A DNA stretch of 64,000 bases from CBDFLT01 sp965249225 (GCA_965249225.1 CBDFLT010000004.1:1-64000), one strand, 5' to 3'. Shown: positions 1 to 7,515, numbered from the stretch's first letter. Notes: a model not told the origin generated them from the sequence alone. Translations and numbers: made by a program.

Positions 1-123
1 AGGAGCTGAACGACCGGGGCGTCACCTGTGTATCGTCAGCACATTTGGGACAGCTGATGGGGAATTGAGAAGCGACAATTAAGGCGATTGTCCTGGCTCA
101 GGTAGGAGAGTAGATTCACGGAA

Positions 124-501
124 GTGAAAGGAGCCAGGATGCAGGAAGTCAGTCGAAGCTACGATCAAGCCGACGAGAACGCGAGGCAGGTGGTCCGACG
201 GACCAGAAACGTTACACGTCGCAAGTACACACCTGAGGAGAAGGTACGGATCGTCATAGAGGGGATCCGCGGGGAGATATCAGTCAGCGCCTTGTGCAGG
301 CGAGAGGGAATCAACCCCGGGGTCTATTACAAGTGGCTCAAGGACTACATGGAGGCGGGCAAGTCGAGGCTGAAGGGTGACACGCTACGGGAGGCGAACA
401 AGGCGGAGGTCGATGCCTTGAAGCGCGAGAACGAGCGGCTCAAGGAACTTGTTGCTCAGCTGTCGGTGGAGAACCTGGTCCTGAAAAAAAGCCTCGGTTA
501 G
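124..501 (+). CDS. Transposase OrfA (helix-turn-helix)
   Basis: A 125-residue DNA-binding subunit of the IS transposase. Residues about 35-85 form a transposase_8-type helix-turn-helix (YTPEEKVRIVIEG...ISVSALCRREGI...YYKWLKDY). The C-terminal third is a leucine/glutamate-rich coiled coil, usual for oligomerisation in IS3-family OrfA. It ends 5 bp before the OrfB ATG. An A7 run at 484-490 near its end could shift ribosomes -1 into the OrfB frame, which is open from there, giving an OrfAB fusion. Start: ATG preceded by GGAAGTGAAAGG, but an internal ATG (139, MQEVSR) with GGAGCCAGG upstream is equally possible. Confidence 0.9.
   Translation: MKGARMQEVSRSYDQADENARQVVRRTRNVTRRKYTPEEKVRIVIEGIRGEISVSALCRREGINPGVYYKWLKDYMEAGKSRLKGDTLREANKAEVDALKRENERLKELVAQLSVENLVLKKSLG
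484..490 (+). promoter_or_regulatory. A7 slippage site between orfA and orfB
   Basis: Seven consecutive A residues followed by GCC, six codons before the orfA stop. A -1 shift here enters the orfB frame, which is open from 486 through the orfB ATG (K-P-R-L-E-P-M). Programmed -1 frameshifting or transcriptional slippage on A runs is the known way IS3-family elements make the OrfAB transposase. The same site is present in copy 2 at 19513-19519. Confidence 0.55.
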
Positions 502-506
502 AGCCC

Positions 507-1499
507 ATGGGCAAGCCCTATGTGAGAAGGGAGGCCCAGCTCAAGGCGGAGGTCCTTCAGATCGTCGAGAGGTCTCCTCTGCCGGTCAGGCAGACCCTCC
601 AAGAGTTGCAGATAGCACCCTCGACCTACTACCGCTGGAAGAGCAGGTATCGAGACAAGGGGTTTAACGGTCTGGTAGACCGGCCACCAGAGCCCAGGCG
701 AGTGTGGAACCGGTTGGCTACAAAGCAAAGACGGTACGTGGTCAGGTATGCGTTGGAGCACCCATCGTTGAGCCCGAGAGAGGTGGCGACCACCCTGGTG
801 GACGAACAGGTCATGTACGTCTCCGAGTCCACCGTATACCGGATACTGAAGGAAGCGGGGCTCATCAAGCCGCCCGAGACCAAGGGCTTCCCAGCAGGAA
901 AGGAGTTTCACACCAAGACTGCCAGGCCCAATGAGTTATGGCAGACCGATGCCAGCTACTTCTTCGTGGTGGGTTGGGGCTACTACTACCTGATCAGCGT
1001 GCTGGATGACTATTCCAGGATGATTGTGGGCTGGAGGGTGCAGACCAGTATGAGCAGTGCCGACATCATCGACGTGGTCCAGGATGCGGTGGAGTTCACC
1101 GGTCAACCGACGGCGCCTGTAGAGCCAGGTCCAGCCCTTCTGAGCGACAACGGTCCAGGCTTTCTGTCTAGGGCGTTGGACGAGTTCCTAAGGGCCAGGT
1201 TCATGAAACACATCTTCGCCTCACCTTTCCATCCCCAGACCAATGGCAAGTTGGAGCGGTACCATCGCACAGCCAAGGCTAAGGTCAACGTCTTTGTCCA
1301 CCACAGCCTGGAAGAGCTTGTAGCGGCTATGGAGGGCTTCGTAAGGTACTACAACTACGAGCGCTATCACGAGGCTTTGGGGAACATCACGCCGGCGGAT
1401 ATGTACCACGGACGCCAAGACGCCATACTGGCGACGAGACAGGAGGTGAAGCAAAAGAGTCTAGCCGAACGGAGGTTGGCAAATCTGAGAACTGCCTGA
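507..1499 (+). CDS. Transposase OrfB (DDE integrase core)
   Basis: A 330-residue catalytic transposase subunit. An N-terminal helix-turn-helix (about 25-60) precedes an rve integrase core. The acidic triad is visible as D in WQTDASYF, D in LLSDNGPG and E in NGKLERYH, the D-D-35-E arrangement of IS3/IS481-type enzymes. An integrase-like tail (YNYERYHEALGNITPADMY) follows. The copy at 19536 encodes the same protein; the differences I saw are synonymous T/C changes. The ORF is complete, so the element may be active. Confidence 0.93.
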   Translation: MGKPYVRREAQLKAEVLQIVERSPLPVRQTLQELQIAPSTYYRWKSRYRDKGFNGLVDRPPEPRRVWNRLATKQRRYVVRYALEHPSLSPREVATTLVDEQVMYVSESTVYRILKEAGLIKPPETKGFPAGKEFHTKTARPNELWQTDASYFFVVGWGYYYLISVLDDYSRMIVGWRVQTSMSSADIIDVVQDAVEFTGQPTAPVEPGPALLSDNGPGFLSRALDEFLRARFMKHIFASPFHPQTNGKLERYHRTAKAKVNVFVHHSLEELVAAMEGFVRYYNYERYHEALGNITPADMYHGRQDAILATRQEVKQKSLAERRLANLRTA

Positions 1500-1567
1500 G
1501 CCGGTTAGCGTCCAAGTTGCACGCTTTAAAGGCTCCCCTTTTGTCCCACTTGTTTTGACGACGTACA

Positions 1568-1674
1568 GTGAAAGCGGATTGTAATCTACCGGACTGCACG
1601 ATCAGCATTTCCACTCTGGTTTGGCCGAGGTACGTGACCATTCCGTGACCAAATGGCGCATCACAGATAAAGAC
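1568..1674. other. Non-coding flank between IS copy 1 and tRNA-Thr
   Basis: No convincing gene. The segment contains a short direct repeat, CGTGACCA twice about 11 bp apart (near 1635-1655), and no complete ORF with a ribosome binding site. It could be the remnant of sequence lost or rearranged at IS copy 1, given the missing target duplication. Confidence 0.3.
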
Positions 1675-1702
1675 AAAAGCCCCCGAGAATGTCAGGGGCC
1701 TG
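1675..1702 (-). terminator. Rho-independent terminator after tRNA-Thr
   Basis: On the minus strand a GGCCCC...GGGGGC stem with a 10-11 nt loop is followed by TTTTGTC, about 20 nt beyond the tRNA 3' end. It fits an intrinsic terminator for the tRNA transcript. Confidence 0.6.
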
Positions 1703-1721
1703 TCTATCATGCGGTGGAGAG

Positions 1722-1796
1722 TGGAGCCAACGGACGGATTCGAACCGTCGACCTGCGGTTTACGAAACCGCTGCTCTACCGCTGAGCTACGTTGGC
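1722..1796 (-). tRNA. tRNA-Thr (anticodon CGU)
   Basis: Cloverleaf on the minus strand: acceptor GCCAACG paired with CGTTGGC, D arm GCTC/GAGC, anticodon stem GCGGT/ACCGC around loop TTCGTAA (anticodon CGT, reading ACG), and T arm GACGG-TTCGAAT-CCGTC. The CCA end is encoded (1722-1724). A terminator lies downstream. tRNA 3' ends are frequent integration sites, and the adjacent 1568-1700 segment holds no gene I recognise. Confidence 0.95.
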
Positions 1797-1971
1797 CAGA
1801 TAATGCTCCCACTACGGGACGCTATATTATCACACGCCTTAGCAGGCATCTTGGCCCACCGCGGACATCGTAAAACGACCCCTTTCGCCCGTCAGATGGA
1901 GCTTGGCACACCTTTCATGTATAGTCCAGGTGTAGCGAGAATCAGTTGAGTTGAAAAGGAGGAGCACCACT

Positions 1972-2010
1972 ATGTGCGACACCTGCGGCTGCACCAAGCC
2001 CAAGAAGTAA
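1972..2010 (+). CDS. Cysteine-rich 12-residue peptide MCDTCGCTKPKK
   Basis: A complete 12-codon ORF, MCDTCGCTKPKK, starts 8 nt after a near-perfect Shine-Dalgarno (AAAAGGAGGAG, about 1954-1964). The CxxCxC pattern resembles the N-terminal metal-binding motif of the nickel chaperone HypB (MCxxCGC), but no HypB GTPase follows. It stands alone between tRNA-Thr and the convergent isomerase gene. A TATAGT hexamer at 1920-1925 could be a -10 box, without a clear -35. Metal binding is inference from the motif. The strength of the RBS is the main evidence that it is translated. Confidence 0.55.
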   Translation: MCDTCGCTKPKK

Positions 2011-2030
2011 CAGCCACACAAGGGAGTTCT

Positions 2031-2048
2031 TCCCGGCCTTTGTCCGGG
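2031..2048. terminator. Short GC hairpin between convergent genes
   Basis: CCCGG and CCGGG flank a 7-nt loop just after the 12-residue peptide and ahead of the end of the convergent isomerase gene. There is no clear T tract on either strand, so terminator function is only suggested by position. Confidence 0.3.
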
Positions 2049-2068
2049 CGTCCTCTCCTCACAGGCGG

Positions 2069-2818
2069 TTACAGGACTGGTGTGGTATTCCCGGCGAAGA
2101 GCGAGCCGCGCCCCTCCAGCGCGGGAGGGCGCCCGAGAAGCTGCAGCGCGTGCCACCCCGTAACCTGATTGGCCGTGAGGACGGGTTTGCCCAGCCGGGC
2201 CTCCATATCGTCCAGCAGCGGCCCCAGCCTTTGGCCGGTGCAGCTAACGAAAACGGCCTCGGCCTCGGGCCGGTCGGCCTCCTCAGCCATCCGCATGCTC
2301 CGCTCAGGCGACACGAGGGACTGGCCCTCGGAGAGGTTGAGGGCGACGCTGCCTACGACTCGGACGCCGTGGGCGGCGAGGAAGTCGATCAAGGCCTCGT
2401 GCACCTCGTGCATGTAGGGCGAGGCCAGGGCCAGGTGTTTTACATTCAGCGATTTGAGCGCCTCGATCATCGCGGTGCTGGTGGTGGTCGCCGGTAGCCC
2501 CGTGGCCTTGGTAACTCGGCCGTTGATCTCCTCATCGAATCCGAAGCCGCGGACGAAGCTCATGGTCGTACAGTAGTAGGCGAAGCAGTCCGGCGAGTGT
2601 CGCATGAGCCGCTGGGCCGCGAGCTCTATGTCGCCGCTCTCCGCGTGCCGTATGGTGAACTCGGCGTTGGCCTCCAGCGCGGGGATGGGCGTGCCGACGC
2701 TCACCATGTCCACTCCCTCCGGCAGGAAACAGCGGAAGTCCTCAAGGACTAGCTGCTGGTCCTCGTCCACCCAGACGTCATTGGGATAGATTGCGCCTAT
2801 GCGCTGGACTGGTTTCAT
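2069..2818 (-). CDS. Maleate isomerase / Asp-Glu racemase-fold enzyme
   Basis: A 249-residue cytosolic enzyme of the maleate cis-trans isomerase and arylmalonate decarboxylase branch of the Asp/Glu racemase superfamily. Two cysteines sit where the catalytic pair lies in this family: YYCTTMSF (about residue 78) and FVSCTGQR (about residue 197). The N-terminus (RIGAIYPND) matches family starts. The frame stays open another 640 bp upstream, but the ATG at 2818 fits the family length, and the upstream part is antisense to the lipoprotein gene. The exact substrate (maleate, an arylmalonate or another diacid) cannot be told. Confidence 0.8.
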   Translation of the reverse strand: MKPVQRIGAIYPNDVWVDEDQQLVLEDFRCFLPEGVDMVSVGTPIPALEANAEFTIRHAESGDIELAAQRLMRHSPDCFAYYCTTMSFVRGFGFDEEINGRVTKATGLPATTTSTAMIEALKSLNVKHLALASPYMHEVHEALIDFLAAHGVRVVGSVALNLSEGQSLVSPERSMRMAEEADRPEAEAVFVSCTGQRLGPLLDDMEARLGKPVLTANQVTGWHALQLLGRPPALEGRGSLFAGNTTPVL

Positions 2819-3041
2819 GGCTCTTGTAGCATCGGAAGCTATCACTACGCCTCGCCGTCGAGGGGCCCAAATATTATAGCACCGGCGCGGGACTGCCGGA
2901 TTTGACCCGTGCGGAGTGAGAGTGAAGATAGCCATCAGGTCTCGGACCCGTTTCCCCCCGCTTGACCCGGCACCCGCCGCAGGTTCACAATGGCGCAGCC
3001 CAAGACGACGCCATTGCTTCGCAAAGGAGACGCGTGCACTT

Positions 3042-3677
3042 ATGGTCAAGGCAGCTATGGCAATCATCGGCGTGCCGGCGCTTGCTACGCTGGCGGCGGT
3101 CCTGGCGGCCTGCGGCGGCAGCACCGCCGAGCCTCCCACGCCCGGTCCATCCTCTACCCCCACCCCAGCCATCCCTATCGCCACCACCTCCGACGGCGCG
3201 CTCGATGAGGCTGGAGTCCGGGCGCTGCTCACGGTGGACGAAGTTCGAAGCAAGCTCGCCCAGGACGTCACCATCGAGCCCCGAATCCAGGACACGAGGG
3301 CGATGGCGGAGGCGGTGGACCCGTTCCAGGTCATCGCCATGGACAGCTGGTATACCCTCCCATTCCTCACGGAGGATGGAAGTGCCGGGGTAATTCTCGA
3401 TGTCATAGACTTCGATTTCCCGGTTTCCGCTAGGGACCACTGGGCGAGGATACTCATCGAACAGACTACTGAGGTGGGATTTCAGAGCATCGAGCCAGGT
3501 ATCGGCGAGGGCGCCATCGGAGCGGAGTTCAACTCCAACGGCATAGGGAGCATCGTGGTGTTCGTGTATGACCAGTGGGTGGTCTCGCTGCGGACGGTAA
3601 TGCCGGAAGGTGAAGACCCCATCGTAGAGTTCGACGACATCAAAGCGCTGGCGAGAATGGTCAGGGAACGGCTGTAG
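3042..3677 (+). CDS. Secreted lipoprotein, unknown function
   Basis: A 211-residue protein starting at ATG 3042 with AAAGGAGA 11 nt upstream. A hydrophobic signal peptide (about residues 3-22) ends in the lipobox LAAC, followed by GGS and a Pro/Thr/Ser-rich linker (TPGPSSTPTPA), the usual layout of Chloroflexota lipoproteins. The mature domain (about 55-211) has alternating hydrophobic strands but no motif I recognise. It is convergent with the biotin-carrier gene. It probably sits on the outer face of the cytoplasmic membrane. Function unknown. Confidence 0.75.
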   Translation: MVKAAMAIIGVPALATLAAVLAACGGSTAEPPTPGPSSTPTPAIPIATTSDGALDEAGVRALLTVDEVRSKLAQDVTIEPRIQDTRAMAEAVDPFQVIAMDSWYTLPFLTEDGSAGVILDVIDFDFPVSARDHWARILIEQTTEVGFQSIEPGIGEGAIGAEFNSNGIGSIVVFVYDQWVVSLRTVMPEGEDPIVEFDDIKALARMVRERL

Positions 3678-3702
3678 CCAACCGGTAGGTCTAGACCGCC
3701 GG

Positions 3703-4194
3703 CTAGGTCAGTTCGGCGATGAGGTCGCCCTCTCTTATCTGATGGCCTTGGTCCACGTGCACTGCATCGACGATACCGCTCCAATCGGCCCGAAGCACCT
3801 GCTGCATCTTCATGGCCTCCAAAATGCAGATCTCGTCGCCGGTCACCACCTGGTCTCCCTTCTTCACGGAAACGGACACGATGACGCCGGCCATCGGCGA
3901 GCGGAACTCTCGCACGGGCTGAGGGAGACGAGCCAAGGCCTCCGCATGGTCAGCGACGGCGGACTCGGCCGCCTGAGCGGGCAACTCATCATCAGAAATG
4001 GTGGACTCAGCAAAGACCACGTCCTCTGCCGCCGGCGCAGCCAGTGATTGGCCGACGTTTGAGGGGGGGAGCCGGTCTATATCCACCTCCATTGGTTCTC
4101 CGTCCACCCGCACTTTGACAGGGTTCGCGTCCAGATCGTCGACCTCTACCGCGTACCACCGCTCCCCTATTCTTACCTTCAGCGTCGTCGGCAT
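3703..4194 (-). CDS. Biotin carboxyl carrier protein of a Na+-pumping decarboxylase
   Basis: A 163-residue biotinyl carrier. The C-terminal 75 residues form a biotinyl domain (FRSPMAGVIVSVSVKKGD) with the biotin attachment motif EAMKM (lysine about residue 128). The N-terminal 40 residues form a small beta domain, followed by an Ala/Glu-rich linker. It is last in a minus-strand operon after the OadG-like and OadB genes, so it likely shuttles carboxyl groups to the membrane beta subunit. The carboxyltransferase alpha subunit is not here; substrate may be oxaloacetate, methylmalonyl-CoA or glutaconyl-CoA. Confidence 0.85.
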   Translation of the reverse strand: MPTTLKVRIGERWYAVEVDDLDANPVKVRVDGEPMEVDIDRLPPSNVGQSLAAPAAEDVVFAESTISDDELPAQAAESAVADHAEALARLPQPVREFRSPMAGVIVSVSVKKGDQVVTGDEICILEAMKMQQVLRADWSGIVDAVHVDQGHQIREGDLIAELT

Positions 4195-4301
4195 TTACTA
4201 CAACAATCCCCCAAGTCTCCTGACCTATTACTGGCTATTCGAGCGGAGTCCCTTAGAATCCGTTCGGCTCCCGGTAGACTGAGAAAGACTCGAGAGCCCC
4301 A

Positions 4302-4347
4302 GTCCCGAACCAGCGTTCGGGACGCCCTCATATCATATCAGGAGGGC
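4302..4347 (-). promoter_or_regulatory. Two hairpins between oadB and the biotin carrier gene
   Basis: A perfect 8-bp inverted repeat (GTCCCGAA/TTCGGGAC, 4302-4323) and a 6-bp one (GCCCTC/GAGGGC, 4324-4347) lie immediately downstream of the oadB stop on the minus strand. Without a T tract they are more likely mRNA processing or stability elements than a terminator. Confidence 0.35.
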
Positions 4348-4355
4348 GAACGCCT

Positions 4356-5498
4356 CTATATCAGAGAGATGAACACACCCGCCACCACCGCCGAGCCGAT
4401 GACACCCGCGACATTCGGACCCATGGCGTGGGCAAGCAGGTAGTTCTGAGGGTTTTCCTCCTGGCCCACATGGTGCGACATGCGCGCAGCCATCGGCACC
4501 GCCGACACCCCGGCCGACCCTATCAACGGGTTGATCTTCTCTTTGAGGAACAGGTTCATGATTCTAGCAAACAGCAGGCCCCCGGCCGTGCCACAGATGA
4601 AGGCCGCCAGACCAAGACCCAGTATGACCATGGTGTCGGTATCAAACACCCGTTCAGCCGACAGCTGGGTGCCCACGGTGAGCATCAAGAAGATCGTCGC
4701 GATGTTAAGCAGCTCGTTGGACGACGCCGAGGAAAGCCGGGGAACGACACCGCTCTCGCGGAACAGGTTGCCTATCATGAACATGGCGATCAGAGGTGCG
4801 GCCCGTGGCACGATGAGGATTATGAGGATCATGGCGACGGTGGGGAATATCAGCTTCTCGATCCGGGACACCTCTCTCAGGGGTTTCATTTCGATCTGCC
4901 GCTCGCTCTTGGTGGTGAGGAGCCGCATCAACGGCGGCTGAATAAACGGTACAGCCGCCATGTACGTGTAAGCGATGACGGCGGTAATTCCCAGTAGCTC
5001 AGGAGCAAGCCGCGCCGACAGGAAAATGGTCGTCGGGCCGTCGGCGCCCCCTATGATCCCAATGGCCGCTGCCTCTTCTATTTCGAACAGGCCGGTGGCC
5101 AGAGAGCCCCAGAAGGCCACAAAGATGCCCACCTGCGCCGCCGCGCCCAGAAGCAGCGTGCGTGGGTTCGCTATGAGCGGCCCGAAGTCGGTCATAGCGC
5201 CCAAACCGAGGAAGATCACGGGCGGCAGGAAGTTCCAGAAGGAGAGGCCGTAGTGAAATACGATGCCGAAGATTCCCGACTCCTGGAACCCGGAGCCCGA
5301 AGTTACAAATTCGGTCAGGCCCGTCCCGGGAAGGTTGGCGACTATGACACCGAGCCCTATGGGAAGCAGCTCGTAAGGCTCAAGACCACGGGCTATGGCT
5401 AGGACGATCATCACCAGGCCCACGCCCATCATGATCCCATTGCGCCAGTCTATATGGGAAATTCCCAGGTCCCGAAGGAAGTCAACAAACTCCGACAA
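4356..5498 (-). CDS. Na+-translocating decarboxylase beta subunit (OadB/GcdB/MmdB)
   Basis: A 380-residue integral membrane protein with about nine hydrophobic segments, the normal length for the family. It decarboxylates carboxybiotin and pumps Na+ outward. The signature IGGADGPTTIF (about residues 148-158) contains the aspartate corresponding to the essential Asp203 of Klebsiella OadB. Further family features are the N-terminal GLEPYELLPIGLG and the C-terminal MGPNVAGVIGSAVVAG. The operon order is OadG-like, OadB, biotin carrier. It probably couples organic-acid catabolism to a sodium gradient. Confidence 0.92.
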   Translation of the reverse strand: MSEFVDFLRDLGISHIDWRNGIMMGVGLVMIVLAIARGLEPYELLPIGLGVIVANLPGTGLTEFVTSGSGFQESGIFGIVFHYGLSFWNFLPPVIFLGLGAMTDFGPLIANPRTLLLGAAAQVGIFVAFWGSLATGLFEIEEAAAIGIIGGADGPTTIFLSARLAPELLGITAVIAYTYMAAVPFIQPPLMRLLTTKSERQIEMKPLREVSRIEKLIFPTVAMILIILIVPRAAPLIAMFMIGNLFRESGVVPRLSSASSNELLNIATIFLMLTVGTQLSAERVFDTDTMVILGLGLAAFICGTAGGLLFARIMNLFLKEKINPLIGSAGVSAVPMAARMSHHVGQEENPQNYLLAHAMGPNVAGVIGSAVVAGVFISLI

Positions 5499-5542
5499 GG
5501 TAGACGCTCTGTTGGGAAGCGATAGTTGCCTATAGACTCGAC

Positions 5543-5779
5543 TTAGCCGCCACCACCGTCTGTCTTATCACCGGACCGACGCCTGGCCACCAGCGCGCTC
5601 ACCGCGATCGCCGCCGCCATGGCTTTCTCACGCGACCCCCGCCCGTACAGGCCCGACGTAAACCCGACCAGCCGCGGGACCACCGCGGCGATGGCCATGA
5701 GCATCACCAGAAGGACAATGGCGGTACCCATTCCTATGCCGGTCAGGCGCGCGGCCTCTTCAGCTAGTTCGCGGTCGAT
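5543..5779 (-). CDS. OadG-like decarboxylase gamma subunit
   Basis: A small single-span protein starting the oad operon. From the first ATG (5731) it would be 62 residues, but the frame stays open upstream and encodes EEAARLTGIGMG, which matches the OadG consensus just before its membrane helix (GIGMGTAIVLLVMLMAIAAVV). No ATG, GTG or TTG lies nearby in that stretch. An in-frame ATC at 5779 has GAGGAAG 5-7 nt upstream (5785-5791), giving 78 residues, a normal OadG length. I use that start tentatively; a mutated or misread start codon is the alternative. The tail is basic, then glycine-rich. Confidence 0.55.
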   Translation of the reverse strand: MDRELAEEAARLTGIGMGTAIVLLVMLMAIAAVVPRLVGFTSGLYGRGSREKAMAAAIAVSALVARRRSGDKTDGGGG

Positions 5780-5912
5780 AGCGGCTTCCTCACATAATCT
5801 GAGGTCAGATAGCGCAGTGATTTTACAACAACGTCCACACTTAGGCTAGGCGAACGCGACCTCTTATCCAATATTCCTAAGCCCTACAGTGAGGCGCGTC
5901 TCGCGAAACCTA

Positions 5913-5918
5913 TATAAT
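5913..5918 (+). promoter_or_regulatory. Possible -10 box for pxpABC
   Basis: A perfect TATAAT 44 bp before the pxpA start. No good -35 hexamer is visible at the expected distance. Confidence 0.35.
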
Positions 5919-5961
5919 GAACCGGCGTGGTCATACCCTGCCGCGACAGGAGGCGAACCCC

Positions 5962-6735
5962 ATGTCCAAGGGGAATAACAGGATCGATTTCAACTGTGAC
6001 ATGGGAGAAAGCTTTGGCGTCTATAAGCTGGGCATCGACGAGGAGGTTATCAAGTACATAACCTCGGCCAATATCGCCTGCGGTTTTCACGCCGGCGACC
6101 CCACGTGGATGAGGCGGACGGTCCGCCTAGCCGAGGAGCACGATGTGGCGGTGGGTGCTCAGCCCAGCTACCCGGACCTGGCCGGCTTCGGGCGTAGGTA
6201 TATGGCGGTGACTCCAGAGGAGGCCAAGGACGATATTACTTACCAGATCGGCGCCCTGCAGGCTTTCACCAGATCAAAGAGGCTTCAGCACGTGAAGATC
6301 CATGGTGCGATGTACAACCGAGCCGTGACCGACGAGGCTCTGGCCAGCGGCATTTGCGACGCCATCCTAGAGGTCGACCCGGACATGATCCTGCTAGCGC
6401 TGGCAGGCTCCACATGGGTGTCCATCGCCGAGGCAAAAGGGGTGCGTGTAGCCCGCGAGATTTTTGCGGACAGAGCGCTGAACGCTGACGGCTCACTGGT
6501 TCCCAGGTCAATGCCCGGCGCGGTGATACACGACATCGAGGAGGTAGCCGCGCGGAGCGTCTCGATGGTCACCCAGGGCAAGGTGACAACCATCTCAGGG
6601 GAAGTGATCGAGACGCGGGCCGATAGCCTTTGTCTCCACGGCGACACGCCTGGAGCAGTCGACATGGCCAGGGTAGTCAGAAGGGAACTGGAGTCGGCGG
6701 GCGTGAAGATCGCGCCCCTGGGCCAGTTGCTCTGA
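5962..6735 (+). CDS. pxpA: 5-oxoprolinase subunit A (LamB/YcsF family)
   Basis: A 257-residue PxpA, part of the ATP-dependent 5-oxoprolinase PxpABC that opens 5-oxoproline to glutamate. Family motifs are in order: FNCDMGESFG, ANIACGFHAGDP, AQPSYPDLAGFGRR, KIHGAMYN and LCLHGDTPGA. The start at 5962 has AGGAGG 8 nt upstream; an upstream ATG (5917) would add 15 unconserved residues and overlap the likely promoter. The stop overlaps the pxpB start (TGATG), indicating translational coupling. Confidence 0.93.
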   Translation: MSKGNNRIDFNCDMGESFGVYKLGIDEEVIKYITSANIACGFHAGDPTWMRRTVRLAEEHDVAVGAQPSYPDLAGFGRRYMAVTPEEAKDDITYQIGALQAFTRSKRLQHVKIHGAMYNRAVTDEALASGICDAILEVDPDMILLALAGSTWVSIAEAKGVRVAREIFADRALNADGSLVPRSMPGAVIHDIEEVAARSVSMVTQGKVTTISGEVIETRADSLCLHGDTPGAVDMARVVRRELESAGVKIAPLGQLL

Positions 6736-7466
6736 TGTACCAAACTCCCATATTCCTACCCGCCGGCGACCAGTCGCTGGTGGTTGAGTTGGGTGACGCT
6801 ATCTCTCCTGAGATAAACAACAGGGTCCATAATCTGCTGCACGCCCTAGTGCGCGAGGGCGTCCCCGGCGTTATCGACCTGGTCCCCTCGTATCGCTCTC
6901 TACTGGTGCAGTTCGACCCGGTGGAGGTCTCGCCCTCAGAGATGCGGAAGAGGATCGAGATAGTTGCTCAGGACATCGACGAAAGGACCGTGGAGCAATC
7001 CCGGGTAGTAGAGATTCCCGTGCTCTACGGAGGCGACTATGGACCTGACATCGACTTCGTGGCCGAACACACCGGCCTAGATGTCGAAGAGGTGATAGCC
7101 CTTCACTCGGGAGTCGATTACCTCGTGTATATGATCGGATTCAGCCCGGGGTTTCCGTATCTCGGCGGCCTTCCCGACAAACTCGTAACGCCCAGACTGG
7201 ACACGCCCAGAGTTGAGATCCCAGCCGGGTCGGTCGGAATTGCCGAGGCTCAGACCGGGGTATACACGGTGGCGAGTCCAGGGGGATGGCGGCTGATCGG
7301 AAGGACGCCGGTCGGGTTTTTCGATCCGTCTGAGGAGCCTCCCTCGCTCCTCAGGGCGGGGGATCACGTCAGGTTCGTTCCCCTTTCAGGCGAGGAGGGA
7401 TACCTGGAGATCGCCGGGATGGTGGAAAGAGGCGAGTATCAGGTATCCACAGAGGCTGCCGAGTGA
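6735..7466 (+). CDS. pxpB: 5-oxoprolinase subunit B (KipI-like)
   Basis: A 243-residue KipI/AHS1-type subunit. Typical segments are GDQSLVVELGD near the N-terminus, the IPVLYGGDYGPD strand, HTGLDVEEVIALH and the motif IGFSPGFPYLGGLP (about 137-150), then RVEIPAGSVGIA and TPGGWRLIGRTP-like sequence (SPGGWRLIGRTP). The ATG overlaps the pxpA TGA. With PxpC it forms the second half of the 5-oxoprolinase. An in-frame start 105 bp upstream was rejected because it lies inside pxpA. Confidence 0.93.
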   Translation: MYQTPIFLPAGDQSLVVELGDAISPEINNRVHNLLHALVREGVPGVIDLVPSYRSLLVQFDPVEVSPSEMRKRIEIVAQDIDERTVEQSRVVEIPVLYGGDYGPDIDFVAEHTGLDVEEVIALHSGVDYLVYMIGFSPGFPYLGGLPDKLVTPRLDTPRVEIPAGSVGIAEAQTGVYTVASPGGWRLIGRTPVGFFDPSEEPPSLLRAGDHVRFVPLSGEEGYLEIAGMVERGEYQVSTEAAE

Positions 7467-7515
7467 TCCCGGCCCTGAGACGAAAGGTCATTCCAGGTTT
7501 CTCGACAATACGCTC

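Larger units (their letters stand above)
27..1567 (+). mobile_element. IS3-like insertion sequence, copy 1
   Basis: A 1541-bp element bounded by imperfect 26-bp terminal inverted repeats (TGTGTATCGTC at the left, complement TGTACGTCGTC at the right, 19 of 26 positions matching). It encodes a helix-turn-helix OrfA and a DDE OrfB. The same 1541-bp unit recurs at 19056-20596, which fixes the ends. Unlike copy 2, the 9 bp on either side (GGCGTCACC and GTGAAAGCG) do not match, so no target duplication remains. This may reflect recombination after insertion. Family assignment is by ORF organisation and the A7 slippage site, not by database search. Confidence 0.9.

Noticed and set aside
498..911. 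Minus-strand ORF inside IS copy 1 (also 19527-19940)
   Set aside because: Antisense shadow of the transposase gene, with no RBS and no family features.
1568..1796. Integrated prophage or genomic island at tRNA-Thr
   Set aside because: No integrase gene or repeated attachment site could be identified; only an IS and a short unassigned segment are present.
2819..3457. Upstream extension of the maleate isomerase frame
   Set aside because: The open frame is antisense to the lipoprotein gene and adds about 213 residues without family similarity; the ATG at 2818 gives the normal length.
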